Shown: one piece after another, positions 33,243 through 41,666 of the stretch | Layout of the letters: each line of letters opens with the position of its first letter | Numbering within the stretch: position 1 is the stretch's first letter | Source: Actinoallomurus sp. | Lineage (GTDB): Bacteria > Actinomycetota > Actinomycetes > Streptosporangiales > Streptosporangiaceae | NCBI GenBank assembly: GCA_025964625.1 | Contig: JAOPYL010000305.1 | Coordinates: 1 to 44,738 of the forward strand | Length of the DNA: 44,738 bases | Direction: 5' to 3' | Translations under genes and position numbers: made by a program | Notes under the pieces: generated by a model | Databases searched by the model: none | What the model was told of the DNA's origin: nothing | The model's input: the letters and a program-made list of their open reading frames with translations, nothing else

Positions 33243-35123
33243 ATGGGCTCCGAGGCACGTTCAGGCGCCCGGCCGGCCATCGCGGCCGCGGCCGCCGGGT
33301 TCGTCATCGCCGGGTGCGCCGTGGGCAGCACCGGCTCCGCTGTCCGGACATCGCCGTCGCTACGGCTGGTGACGTACGACAACTGCGCCGACCTGCTCGG
33401 CGGCCTGCGGAAGGCCACCGCGGCGCACGTCGGCCCGTACGGCCTGGCCGGCGATCCGATGATGCGCCCCCTCACGGGTGGCCGGATCCCGGGCGACGCG
33501 ACGCCCGCGCGGCCGGCCGAGGCGCAGCATTCGGCTACCAACGTCCAGGAACCGGGCGTCGACGAGCCCGACCTGGTCAAGACCGACGGCCGGCGCATCG
33601 TCACCGTCGCGCGGGGGAGGTTGCGGGTGATCGACGCTGCCTCCCGCAAGGAGACGGGCACGCTCGACCTGGCCGCCGGCCGCGGCTGGACCTCAGGTGA
33701 GCTCCTGCTCAGCGGCGACCGGGTGGTCGTGGTGATGCGGCCGCCGCTCATCTACGCGCGGGACGATCTCGTCGCTCGCACGCCGGCCCAGAGCGGCCCG
33801 CGCCTGGTCCTCGTCGACATCAAGAGCACGCCCCGGGTGGTGAGCTCCATACAGGTCGACGGTTCCTACCTCGACGCCCGCCAGGTCGGCTCGGTCGCCC
33901 GGGTCGTGGTCCGGTCCGCGCCCCGCGTCCAGTTCCCCCAGCGCCGCCCCGGGCCGGCCGACGAGGCGACCGCGGCCAACCGGAAGATCGTTGAGAAAGC
34001 GCCGGTCGACGCGTGGCTGCCGCACTACACCGTCACGCGCGGCGGTCGCAGTCAGACCCTGAAGGTGCCGTGTGACCAGGTCAGCCACCCGCCCTCCTAT
34101 ACGGGCACATCCGTGCTGTCGGTGTTCACCGTCGACCTGTCCGCGGACCTGGCCGACGCCACGCCGGTGAGCGTCCTGGCCGGCGGCCAGACGGTGTACG
34201 GCTCGGGCGGCACCCTGTACGTCACCGATCGCCCCGGGCCGGACCCGGCCGGAAGCACGCCGCAGGCCGGGAGAACGCCGCAGGTCCCGTCCAGGACCGA
34301 CATCTACCAGTTCGACATCGGCGGCACCGGCCGGCCCAGATTCGCCGCCTCCGGTTCGGTGCCGGGAGAACTGCTCAACCAGTACTCGATGTCGGAGTAC
34401 GGCGGGCACCTGCGGGTCGCCACGACCTGGGGCCAGGGCGTGCAGCCGCCGGGCGCGACGCCGGCCGGCACCGAGAGCGCGGTGTACGTCCTCGCCCGGC
34501 GAGGCGGCCGCCTGGAACAGGTGGGCAAGGTCGGCGGCCTCGGCCGCGGCGAGCGCGTCTATGCCGTGCGGTTCCTCGGCCCGGTCGGCTATGTCGTGAC
34601 GTTCCGGCAGACGGACCCGCTCTACATCCTCGATCTTCGTGATCCGGTGAACCCGCGGACCACCGGCGAGCTGAAGCTCAGCGGCTACTCGGCGTACCTG
34701 CACCCGGCGGGCGACGGCCGGCTCATCGGCGTCGGCCAGGAGGCCGACGCGAAGGGCCGTCCGCTGGGTACCCAGGTGTCGCTGTTCGACGTGCGCGATC
34801 CGGCCGTTCCGCGCAAGGTGGGCGGATACCGGGTCGTATCCGGCTGGTCGGCGGCGGAGTTCGACCCCCACGCGTTCCTCTACTGGCCGCGGACCGGTCT
34901 GACGGTCCTGCCCATGGCGGGTGCGGGCGGCGACGGCGTGCTCGTGCTGACGGTGACGCCGGCGGGCGTCCACCGGGTCGGCGGCGTCAGCGTGCCGAGC
35001 GGCGCGGGCGGCGTCCAGCGCACGATGCTCATCGGCAACACGCTGTGGACGCTGTCACCGGCCGGCCTTCAGGCCAACGACGCGACGACTCTCGCGAAGA
35101 CCGCCTGGCTCCCCCTCACCTGA
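33243..35123 (+). CDS. Secreted beta-propeller domain lipoprotein
   Basis: A 626-aa exported protein. The N-terminal signal ends with lipobox IAGC near residues 22-25. The rest matches the beta-propeller family with conserved ATNVQEPGVDEPDLVKTDGRRIVTV near 95-120, then repeated blades such as LVLVDIKSTPRVVSSIQVDG, LYILDLRDPVNPRTTGELKL and VSLFDVRDPAVPRKVGGYRV. No catalytic residues are obvious. The first ATG at 33243 has no strong Shine-Dalgarno. It ends three bases before the convergent ddl gene. The family is widespread in actinomycetes and archaea, and its function is unknown. Confidence 0.87.
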   Translation: MGSEARSGARPAIAAAAAGFVIAGCAVGSTGSAVRTSPSLRLVTYDNCADLLGGLRKATAAHVGPYGLAGDPMMRPLTGGRIPGDATPARPAEAQHSATNVQEPGVDEPDLVKTDGRRIVTVARGRLRVIDAASRKETGTLDLAAGRGWTSGELLLSGDRVVVVMRPPLIYARDDLVARTPAQSGPRLVLVDIKSTPRVVSSIQVDGSYLDARQVGSVARVVVRSAPRVQFPQRRPGPADEATAANRKIVEKAPVDAWLPHYTVTRGGRSQTLKVPCDQVSHPPSYTGTSVLSVFTVDLSADLADATPVSVLAGGQTVYGSGGTLYVTDRPGPDPAGSTPQAGRTPQVPSRTDIYQFDIGGTGRPRFAASGSVPGELLNQYSMSEYGGHLRVATTWGQGVQPPGATPAGTESAVYVLARRGGRLEQVGKVGGLGRGERVYAVRFLGPVGYVVTFRQTDPLYILDLRDPVNPRTTGELKLSGYSAYLHPAGDGRLIGVGQEADAKGRPLGTQVSLFDVRDPAVPRKVGGYRVVSGWSAAEFDPHAFLYWPRTGLTVLPMAGAGGDGVLVLTVTPAGVHRVGGVSVPSGAGGVQRTMLIGNTLWTLSPAGLQANDATTLAKTAWLPLT

Positions 35124-35126
35124 GAG

Positions 35127-36224
35127 CTAGCGGAGGCCGATGCGGCGCTGCAGGGCGGTCTGGATCCAGCGGTCGATGAGGGCGGGATAGTCCAGCCCGG
35201 TCGCGGCCCACATCTTCGGGAACGCCGACGCGGGCGTGCATCCGGGCATGGTGTTGATCTCGTTGAGGATCACGCGGCCGTCCGGGGTGTAGAAGAAGTC
35301 GACCCGGGCGAGGCCTTCACAGCCCAGCGCCTCGAAGGCCTGCACCGACAGCTTGCGGACCTCCTCCACCACAGTGGACGGCAGCTTCGGCGGGATGTCG
35401 AGGCGGAGCCCGTCATCGAGGTACTTCGCCTCGAAGTCGTAGTAGTCGTGGCCGGAGCCGATCCGGACCTCGGCGGGCAGGCTCGCCGCCGGCGGGTCGT
35501 CGTCGAGCCCTTCGAGGACGCCGCACTCGATCTCGCGTCCCTCGACGGCCGCCTCGACGATCACCTTCGGATCGTGTTCGCGCGCGGCCTCGACCGCGGT
35601 CTCCAGGTCCGCCTCGGACTCGACCTTGGAGATGCCCATGCTGGATCCGGCGCGGGCGGGCTTGACGAACACCGGCCAGCCGAGTTCCTTGATCTCGTCG
35701 ATGATCCGCTTGCGCTCACGCCGCCACTGGCGGTCGCGGACGACGACGTGCGGACCGACCGGCAGTCCGGCGCCCTCCCAGACCACCTTCATGAAGGCCT
35801 TGTCCATGCTGGCGGCGCTGGCGAAGACCCCGGCCCCGACGTAGCGCACCCCGGCGAGCTCGAGCAGGCCCTGGATGGTGCCGTCCTCGCCGTACGGGCC
35901 GTGCAGCAGTGGCAGCACCACGTCGACGTCGCCGAGCGTGCGCGGCACCTCGCCCGGCGCGACCACGACGAGGCCGGGGCTCTCCGGGTCGAGCGGAAGG
36001 GCGAGCGGCAGGCCGTCACCGGCGACCTCCGGCAGCTTCCCGTCCTCGACGGCGAGCCGCTGCCCGGCCGCGAGGACCCAGCGACCGTCCCGCGCGATGC
36101 CCACCGGGATGACCTCGTAGCGCTCCTGGTCGATCGCTGCCATGACGCTGCCCGCGGTGAGACAGGAGATCGCATGTTCCGAGCTGCGGCCGCCGAATAC
36201 GACGGCGACACGGATCTTGCTCAT
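35127..36224 (-). CDS. ddl: D-alanine--D-alanine ligase
   Basis: Joins two D-Ala for peptidoglycan precursors. The 365-aa ATP-grasp protein begins KIRVAVVFGGRSSEHAIS and has LLHGPYGEDGTIQGLLEL near 110, VFVKPARAGSSMGISKV near 195, EAKYLDDGLRLDIPP in the omega loop and NEINTMPGCTPASAFPKM near 330. The Lys-Tyr pair in the omega loop is that of D-Ala-D-Ala enzymes, not D-lactate (VanA-type) ligases. ATG 36224 has GAGGTGG upstream; a GTG 18 bases earlier is possible. It leads no operon with gpsA, since the trans-sulfuration gene lies between. Confidence 0.95.
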   Translation of the reverse strand: MSKIRVAVVFGGRSSEHAISCLTAGSVMAAIDQERYEVIPVGIARDGRWVLAAGQRLAVEDGKLPEVAGDGLPLALPLDPESPGLVVVAPGEVPRTLGDVDVVLPLLHGPYGEDGTIQGLLELAGVRYVGAGVFASAASMDKAFMKVVWEGAGLPVGPHVVVRDRQWRRERKRIIDEIKELGWPVFVKPARAGSSMGISKVESEADLETAVEAAREHDPKVIVEAAVEGREIECGVLEGLDDDPPAASLPAEVRIGSGHDYYDFEAKYLDDGLRLDIPPKLPSTVVEEVRKLSVQAFEALGCEGLARVDFFYTPDGRVILNEINTMPGCTPASAFPKMWAATGLDYPALIDRWIQTALQRRIGLR

Positions 36225-36299
36225 GGATCCACCTCTTCCCACCTGCGTCCAAACTCGCGGCCCCCGACCCTACACGGCATTTCGGCCCAACCGAAGCAG

Positions 36300-37574
36300 C
36301 TATCGGCTGTCTCCGGCATACGGGATAGATGCCCCTTCCGGCTCATGTGTGCGCGGAACGGCGGTCAAAGCGTTCGTCACGTCGACGATGAGGTCGTCGG
36401 CGTCTTCGAGGCCGATGGAGAAACGCACGGCTCCCGGGTCGATGCCGGCCGCGGCGAGCGCCGCGGCGTCCATCTGCCGGTGTGTGGTGGACGCGACGTG
36501 ACTGACCACGGTGTGGGTGCCGCCCAGCGACGTCGCCACCCGGATGAGCCGCAGGCCGTCCGCGAGTGCCATGCCGGCCTGGTACCCGCCGTGCGGCGTG
36601 ATCGTCACGATCGCGCCGAACCGGGTGCCCTCCGGTCCGGCGTCGTACAGCCTGCGGGCGATCTCGTGGCCCGGATGCCCGGGCAGGCCGGGATAGTCCA
36701 CCTTGGCGACCGCGGGGTGCCCGGCGATCGCGGCGGCGAGCGCCGCGGCGGTGTCGCACTGCCGGTGCACCCGAAGCGGCAGCGTCTCCAGGCCGCGGCG
36801 CAGCAGGAACGCCTCGTCCGGGGCGAGCATGCCGCCGGTCTCGATGCGGACCGCGCGGACCGGCGCGATCAGCTCGGACCGGCCCACGACGACGCCGCCG
36901 GTGGCGTCGCTGTGGCCGCCGATGTACTTGGTCGCCGAGTGGACGACGAGGTCGGCGCCATGCTCCAGCGGGCGGCACACGACCGGGGTGGCGAACGTCG
37001 AGTCGACCACGAGCAGCGCCCCCGCCTCGTGCGCCGCCTCGGCCAGCGCGGGCAGGTCGGCGACGGCCATGGTCGGGTTCGCGAGGGTCTCGGCCCACAC
37101 GATGCGCGTCTGGGGCCGTATCGCCGCCCGGACCTGCGCCAGGTCTGTCATGTCGACGAAGTCGGTGTCGACACCGAACCGGGCCAGCAGGTCGGCGAGC
37201 AGGCCGTAGGTGCCGCCGTACACCGCGGCCGGGGCGACGACGTGCGCGCCCGTGTGCGCGAACGCCAGGAAGACCGCGCTGATCGCGGCCATGCCGGAGG
37301 CGAACGCCTGACCGGTCACCCCGGCACTCAGGCGGGTGCCCTCCAGCGCGGCGACACCGTCGGCGAACGCGTCGGCGGTCGGGTTGTCCACACGGCTGTA
37401 GGAGTACCCCGGCGCGCGGTCTCCGAGCACGTCCGCGTACTCCTGCGACGAGCCGAAGGAGAAGGCGGCCGTACGCCACACCGGAGTGCCGATCGGTGCC
37501 TGGCCGGGAACCGGAGGCGGCGGCAGGTGGACGGCGCGGGTGTTCTCCCCCGATGGGGGCGGTTCGTTCATCAT
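36300..37574 (-). CDS. PLP-dependent trans-sulfuration enzyme (gamma-synthase/lyase family)
   Basis: A 424-aa Cys/Met metabolism enzyme. Motifs: YSYSRVDNPTADAFADGVAALEG near 55, ASGMAAISAVF, YGGTYGLL (substrate Tyr), WAETLANPTMAV, VVDSTFATPV, and the PLP Lys in HSATKYIGGHSD near 210. The late SLGGTHTVVSHVASTTHRQM is more like methionine gamma-lyase or O-acylhomoserine sulfhydrylase types than cystathionine synthase. The exact reaction is not clear from sequence. The start is ATG 37574 (ATG 37571 adjacent), two bases after the gpsA stop, so it is co-transcribed with plsC-gpsA. Confidence 0.9.
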   Translation of the reverse strand: MMNEPPPSGENTRAVHLPPPPVPGQAPIGTPVWRTAAFSFGSSQEYADVLGDRAPGYSYSRVDNPTADAFADGVAALEGTRLSAGVTGQAFASGMAAISAVFLAFAHTGAHVVAPAAVYGGTYGLLADLLARFGVDTDFVDMTDLAQVRAAIRPQTRIVWAETLANPTMAVADLPALAEAAHEAGALLVVDSTFATPVVCRPLEHGADLVVHSATKYIGGHSDATGGVVVGRSELIAPVRAVRIETGGMLAPDEAFLLRRGLETLPLRVHRQCDTAAALAAAIAGHPAVAKVDYPGLPGHPGHEIARRLYDAGPEGTRFGAIVTITPHGGYQAGMALADGLRLIRVATSLGGTHTVVSHVASTTHRQMDAAALAAAGIDPGAVRFSIGLEDADDLIVDVTNALTAVPRTHEPEGASIPYAGDSR

Positions 37575-37576
37575 GG

Positions 37577-38581
37577 TCACACTCCGTAGCGTTCTGGCTT
37601 TGGCGTGCGCGACATCAGCAGCCGGCCGGCGTCGGCCGGGCTCAGCCCCCCGTGCATGACGGCCACGATCCCCTCCGTGATCGGCATCTCCACGTGGTGC
37701 CGGCGCGCGAGCTCGAGGACGGCGTCGCACGACTTGACGCCCTCGGCGGTCTGCTTGGTGACCGCGATGACCTCCTCCAGGCTCATACCGCGGCCGAGGT
37801 TCTCGCCGAAGGTCCGGTTCCGCGACAGCGGCGAGCTGCACGTGGAGACGAGGTCACCCATGCCCGCCAGCCCGGCGAACGTGTGCGGGTCGGCGCCGAG
37901 CGCGCCACCGAGCCGGGTGATCTCCGCGAGCCCGCGGGTCATGACCAGAGCACGGACGTTGTCGCCCATGCCCATGCCGACCGCGATGCCGACGGCGAGG
38001 GCGATGACGTTCTTGACCGCCCCGCCGAGCTCGCAGCCGACGACGTCGGGGTTGGTGTACGCCCGGAAGTAGGGCGTCATGCAGGCGAGCTGCAGCTTCT
38101 GGGCGGTCGGCTCGTCGGTGCAGGCGACCACGGCGGCCGACGGCTGTTCCATGGCGATCTCACGGGCCAGGTTGGGCCCGGTCACCACGGCGACCCGCTC
38201 CTCGGGCACACCCGCGACCTCGCGGACGACCTCGCTCATCCGCTTGCATGTGCCCAGCTCGATGCCCTTCATCAGGCTCACCAGCACCGCGTCGGCGGAG
38301 ATCAGCGGCTTCCACTCCGACAGGTTCGGGCGCAGCGTCTGGGCGGGGACGGCCAGCACGACATACGATGCGCCGTCGAGGGCCTCCGCCACGTCCGCCG
38401 TGGCGCGCAGGCGGTCCGGCAGCGTGAAGTCCGGAAGGTAGTCCGGGTTCACCCGCCTCTCATTGATCGCGTCGACGATCTCCGCGCGGCGTCCCCACAG
38501 CATGACGTCGCCGCCCGCGTCGGACAGCACCTTGGCGAAGACGGTGCCCCACGATCCTGCCCCGAGTACGGCGATCTTCAA
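37577..38581 (-). CDS. gpsA: Glycerol-3-phosphate dehydrogenase (NAD(P)+)
   Basis: Makes sn-glycerol 3-phosphate from dihydroxyacetone phosphate for phospholipid synthesis. The 334-aa protein has the dinucleotide motif [10 protein letters not shown] at 7-16, the GpsA signatures [14 protein letters not shown] near 140, the catalytic Lys in [11 protein letters not shown] near 190, [16 protein letters not shown] and [13 protein letters not shown]. Its ATG overlaps the plsC stop by four bases, which matches substrate flow: GpsA product is PlsC pathway input. Confidence 0.97.
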   Translation of the reverse strand: MKIAVLGAGSWGTVFAKVLSDAGGDVMLWGRRAEIVDAINERRVNPDYLPDFTLPDRLRATADVAEALDGASYVVLAVPAQTLRPNLSEWKPLISADAVLVSLMKGIELGTCKRMSEVVREVAGVPEERVAVVTGPNLAREIAMEQPSAAVVACTDEPTAQKLQLACMTPYFRAYTNPDVVGCELGGAVKNVIALAVGIAVGMGMGDNVRALVMTRGLAEITRLGGALGADPHTFAGLAGMGDLVSTCSSPLSRNRTFGENLGRGMSLEEVIAVTKQTAEGVKSCDAVLELARRHHVEMPITEGIVAVMHGGLSPADAGRLLMSRTPKPERYGV

Positions 38582-39339
38582 GAGGCCTTGGCCTCCTTGC
38601 TCTTGTCGTTCTTCGGCTTCTTCTCGGCGCGCTCGGCCTTGACGGCTCCGCGGTGGTCGTACAGCTTCTCGGGCGCCCGCTCCCCGCGGAGCTCACCGAG
38701 CAGGTCGGCGATGGCCCGCATGATGTCGGCGGTGGCCGCGCCGAGCGTCGCGGCATTGAGGGGCTCTCCCTCGTACTTCGACAGGTCGACCGGCGGCCCG
38801 GCGATCACGTGCATCGTCTTGCGCGGGAACGGCCGGAACCTCTTCGTGCCGTACGGCCAGAGCTCCTGTGCGCCCCAGTGCGCGACCGGGACGACGGGCG
38901 CGCCCGTGGTGAGGGCGAGCCTGGCGGCGCCGGTCTTCCCGGTCATCGGCCACAGCTCCGGGTCTCGCGTGCAGGTCCCCTCGGGATAGAAGATCAGGCA
39001 TTCGCCGCCGCGCAGCCCCTTCTCCGCGTCGCGCAGCGCCAGGCCGGCGTCGGTGCGCTCGCGGTAGACCGGAATCTGCCCGGTCTTGCGGAGGATGTGC
39101 CCGACGATCTTGAGCTTGAAGACCGTGGCCTTGGCGAGGTAGACGGGGAAGCGGCCGGCCTTGTAGACGAAGTGGGCGAGAGCCAGCGGGTCGGACCAGG
39201 ACAGATGGTTGGCGGCGATGATCACGCCCCCCTTCCGCGGGATGTTGTCCCGGTCCTTCCAGTCTCGCCGCAGCAGAGAGAACAGGAACGGCCGCAGAAG
39301 CCCCGCGACTACGGTGCGCCATACGGGCGAATGATCCAT
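38578..39339 (-). CDS. plsC: 1-acyl-sn-glycerol-3-phosphate acyltransferase
   Basis: Acylates lysophosphatidate to phosphatidate at the membrane. The 253-aa protein has the acyltransferase box NHLSWSD near 45, [18 protein letters not shown], and [11 protein letters not shown] near 115, with a hydrophobic N terminus and a Lys/Glu-rich C-terminal tail (about 232-253) that is not part of the domain. The second ATG, 39339, is chosen because GAGGAG is nine bases upstream of it but directly abuts the first ATG (39348). It is coupled to gpsA by a four-base overlap and divergent from cofC. Confidence 0.94.
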   Translation of the reverse strand: MDHSPVWRTVVAGLLRPFLFSLLRRDWKDRDNIPRKGGVIIAANHLSWSDPLALAHFVYKAGRFPVYLAKATVFKLKIVGHILRKTGQIPVYRERTDAGLALRDAEKGLRGGECLIFYPEGTCTRDPELWPMTGKTGAARLALTTGAPVVPVAHWGAQELWPYGTKRFRPFPRKTMHVIAGPPVDLSKYEGEPLNAATLGAATADIMRAIADLLGELRGERAPEKLYDHRGAVKAERAEKKPKNDKSKEAKAS

Positions 39340-39423
39340 TGCTCCCATCTCCTCACTTCATCCCCGCGACACGGGGGGATGCCCTCAAGTGTCGCGGTTG
39401 GTTCCGCATAGTGTCGACCCAGG

Positions 39424-40077
39424 ATGTCTCGTACCCATCACCTCACCTGGACGCTCGTCGTGCCGGTCAAGCCACTGGCCCGGGCGAAGTCCCGCCTGTC
39501 CGGGCCCGCCGGGCCGCACCGCGAGCGGTTCGCACTGGCCATCGCGACCGACACGGTATCCGCCGTACTCCGATCTTCTCGGGTGCGGGGGGTCGTGGTG
39601 GTCACCGACGACCCGGTCGCCGCGTCGGAACTGGCGGCGCTCGGCGCCGTCATCGTCCCCGACGAACCTGACAGCGGGCTGAACCCGGCACTCGTGCACG
39701 GCGCGGCGCAGGCCCGCCTGCTCGCGCCGGAGAGCGCCGTCGGCGCCCTGTCGGCCGACCTGCCCGCGCTGCGGCCCGACGAGCTGGATCGGGTGCTCGC
39801 CGCCGCGGCGGCGGCACCCAACGCGTTCCTGCCGGACGCGGCGGGCATCGGCACGACGCTCTACACGGCGCGCCCTGGCGCGGGGTTCTCTCCCGCGTTC
39901 GGAACCGACTCCCGTGCCCGGCATCGGGCACGCGGCGTGCACGAGCTGACGTTCGAGGACGTGCCCAGCGTACGGCGAGACGTCGACACCATCGACGACC
40001 TGCGAGCCGCGCTCGCACTCGGGGTGGGCCCGCACACGGCCTCCGTCGCGCCCCTGCTGCCCGTGCCCTGCGACTGA
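39424..40077 (+). CDS. fbiD: CofC/FbiD guanylyltransferase of F420 biosynthesis
   Basis: Activates 2-phospholactate or, in actinobacteria, phosphoenolpyruvate with GTP to make the F420 side-chain precursor. The 217-aa nucleotidyltransferase has VVPVKPLARAKSRLSG (GTP loop) at 12-27, VVVVTDDP, GLNPALVHGA, and the metal Asp in GALSADLPALRPDE near 115, then DAAGIGTTLYTA and a C-terminal RRDVDTIDDL. It is the typical neighbour of plsC and gpsA in actinomycetes. The start ATG 39424 has no clear Shine-Dalgarno. Confidence 0.93.
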   Translation: MSRTHHLTWTLVVPVKPLARAKSRLSGPAGPHRERFALAIATDTVSAVLRSSRVRGVVVVTDDPVAASELAALGAVIVPDEPDSGLNPALVHGAAQARLLAPESAVGALSADLPALRPDELDRVLAAAAAAPNAFLPDAAGIGTTLYTARPGAGFSPAFGTDSRARHRARGVHELTFEDVPSVRRDVDTIDDLRAALALGVGPHTASVAPLLPVPCD

Positions 40078-40113
40078 GAGCGCCCTGCCTCTGGACGCTC
40101 TAGGCTTTGCCGC

Positions 40114-40314
40114 ATGCAGGCGACGGTGAAGGCGTACGACGGCGCGACGCGGACGGGCAGCGTGCTGCTCGACGACGGGAGCGAGCTGGCCTTCGACGCG
40201 GCGGCGTTCGACGCGGGAGGGCTACGGCTGCTTCGTCTCGGGCAGCGGGTCAACCTCGCCGTCGAGGACGACCGGATCACTGTGGTGACCCTGTCCACGT
40301 TCCCCCTGCCCTGA
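40114..40314 (+). CDS. Small beta-barrel (cold-shock-like) protein
   Basis: A 66-aa protein with five predicted short strands: ATVKAYDGATRTGSVLLDDG, ELAFDAAAFDAGGLRLLRLGQRVNLAVEDD and ITVVTLSTFPLP. The pattern is like a cold-shock/OB fold, but the RNP1/RNP2 aromatic motifs of CspA are missing, so nucleic acid binding is not assured. Similar proteins lie after cofC in actinomycetes as far as I recall. No Shine-Dalgarno is visible; TAGGCT at 40101-40106, seven bases before the ATG, suggests a leaderless mRNA. A shared terminator lies between it and hup. Confidence 0.8.
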   Translation: MQATVKAYDGATRTGSVLLDDGSELAFDAAAFDAGGLRLLRLGQRVNLAVEDDRITVVTLSTFPLP

Positions 40315-40339
40315 GCGACGCGGGCCGGGAAAGACAACA

Positions 40340-40370
40340 GCGCCCGGGAGACCGATGTCTCGCCGGGCGC
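40340..40370. terminator. Bidirectional terminator between the OB-like gene and hup
   Basis: A 13-bp stem with a one-base bulge and a CGAT loop (arms GCGCCCGG-GAGAC and complement). It lies 25 bases after the 40314 stop and 14 bases beyond the hup stop, so it can serve both convergent genes. Confidence 0.75.
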
Positions 40371-40384
40371 CGTGGGCGCGTTGC

Positions 40385-40669
40385 CTACTTCTTCTTGGGA
40401 CCGGCCACCTCTCCCTTGAAATCGGCACCGGCCTTGAACTTCGGAACCGAGGTCGCGGGGACCTTGATTGTGGCGCCCGTCGCCGGGTTACGGGCCTCAC
40501 GAGCGGGCCGGTCGGCCTTCTCGAAGGACCCGAAGCCGGTGATGGCGACCTTCTCCCCCTTGGCCACGGTGGCCTGGATGGTGTCAAGAATCGCGTCGAC
40601 AGCCTCCGTCGCGACCTTCTTACTGCCCACTCGTTCGGCGACCGCGTCGACGAGCTCACGCTTATTCAT
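40385..40669 (-). CDS. hup: HU family DNA-binding protein, short form
   Basis: A 94-aa nucleoid protein. It begins MNKRELVDAVAERVGSKKVATEAVD, has GFGSFEKADRPAREARNPATG near 45-65 and the DNA-arm region VPATSVPKFKAGADFK, then a short GPKKK end. The long lysine/alanine-rich tail of HupS/HupB-type proteins coded beside leuCD in streptomycetes and mycobacteria is absent. The ATG at 40669 has AGAGGAG six bases upstream, and a good promoter lies 31 bases further up. Confidence 0.96.
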   Translation of the reverse strand: MNKRELVDAVAERVGSKKVATEAVDAILDTIQATVAKGEKVAITGFGSFEKADRPAREARNPATGATIKVPATSVPKFKAGADFKGEVAGPKKK

Positions 40670-40699
40670 GGGTTACTCCTCTTCCCCCTCGCTCGGTTG

Positions 40700-40728
40700 A
40701 AAGTAGGGGACTCGCAGCATCTACACAA
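40700..40728 (-). promoter_or_regulatory. Predicted hup promoter
   Basis: On the minus strand -35 TTGTGT (40728-40723), a 17-base spacer and -10 TACTTT (40705-40700) stand about 30 bases before the hup ATG. The separation is right for a short leader carrying AGAGGAG. Confidence 0.6.
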
Positions 40729-40775
40729 TCACCCATGGCCGATGGTTTCGACTGTGTCGCCTGCCGTAGTGCCGT

Positions 40776-41006
40776 TCAGGGCACGTTTTTATCGCTTTCA
40801 AGATCCCTCAGGAACGATTCGAGCCGTCTGAGAGCCAGCGCGGCATCGCGCTTGGCGAGATCGGTGATCAGCAGCAAATGTCTGGTCATCCGCGGTCTGA
40901 CCAGCGCGGGAAGGGCCATCACCCGGGCATGCGCCGCCCACAGCCCCTGTGCCAGGGCGTCCAGCTCCGGATCATCCCACCGGGGTCCGGCCAGTGCGTT
41001 CATCAT
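40776..41006 (-). CDS. Small protein of unknown function between hup and leuD
   Basis: A 76-aa predicted helical protein: WDDPELDALAQGLWAAHARV, then a basic PRMTRHLLLITDLAKRDAALALRRLESFLRDLESD. It has charged amphipathic helices and no membrane segment or known motif. The start is the ATG pair at 41006/41003; a longer frame to 41045 is less likely. Streptomycetes also have a short hypothetical gene at this place, from memory. The Shine-Dalgarno is weak, so confidence is moderate. Confidence 0.55.
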   Translation of the reverse strand: MMNALAGPRWDDPELDALAQGLWAAHARVMALPALVRPRMTRHLLLITDLAKRDAALALRRLESFLRDLESDKNVP

Positions 41007-41063
41007 CACACCCGTTCTCGCGGCGCCCGTACCGCGTCCTCCCACCGTACGGGCGCCCGCGGA

Positions 41064-41654
41064 TCAGGCGGTCACCGGCAGCCAGGAACGGCGGCCCTCC
41101 TCGTACGCGGTGATCTCGTCGGTGTGCCGCAGGGTGAGGCCGATGTCGTCGAGCCCCTCCAGCAGCCGCCAGCGGGTGTAGTCGTCGATCTCGAAGGACT
41201 GCACGCCGTCCTCGTCGCAGCGCAGCTCGCGCCGGGACAGGTCGATGGTGAACTCCTTGGCGGGGTTGGCCTCGATCTTGGCCTGGAGACGCTCGACGTT
41301 CGCCTCGGGCAGCTCGATCGGCAACAGGCCGGCCTTGGTGGCGTTGTTGCGGAAGATGTCGCCGAAGCGGGCCGAGACGACGGCGCGGAAGCCGTACTGC
41401 TGCAGCGCCCAGACCGCGTGCTCGCGCGACGACCCGGTACCGAAGTCGGGGCCGGCGACCAGGATCGACGCGCCCTGGTACTCGGGCCGGTTCAGGACGA
41501 ACTCCGGGTCCTCGCGCCAGGCGGCGAACAGGCCCTTCTCGAAGCCGGTGCGGCTGACCTGCTTGAGCCAGACGGCCGGGATGATCTGGTCGGTGTCGAC
41601 GTTGCTGCGCCGCAGCGGCACGGCGCGCCCGGTGTGAGTGGTGAAGGCTTCCAT
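41064..41654 (-). CDS. leuD: 3-isopropylmalate dehydratase small subunit
   Basis: Forms with LeuC the isopropylmalate isomerase of leucine synthesis. The 196-aa protein begins [27 protein letters not shown], with the swivel-domain motifs [17 protein letters not shown] near 70 and [13 protein letters not shown]. It follows leuC by 12 bases on the same strand; AAGGGGAA is upstream of the ATG. Length is normal for bacterial LeuD. Confidence 0.97.
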   Translation of the reverse strand: MEAFTTHTGRAVPLRRSNVDTDQIIPAVWLKQVSRTGFEKGLFAAWREDPEFVLNRPEYQGASILVAGPDFGTGSSREHAVWALQQYGFRAVVSARFGDIFRNNATKAGLLPIELPEANVERLQAKIEANPAKEFTIDLSRRELRCDEDGVQSFEIDDYTRWRLLEGLDDIGLTLRHTDEITAYEEGRRSWLPVTA

Positions 41655-41666
41655 GTTCGTTTCCCC

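Noticed and set aside
18137-35126. Integrative element or prophage
   Set aside because: No integrase, transposase, attachment-site repeats, tRNA or phage genes were seen at or inside the accessory block.
35448-37589. A 713-aa open frame on the plus strand
   Set aside because: It is antisense to ddl and the trans-sulfuration gene; a GC-bias shadow.
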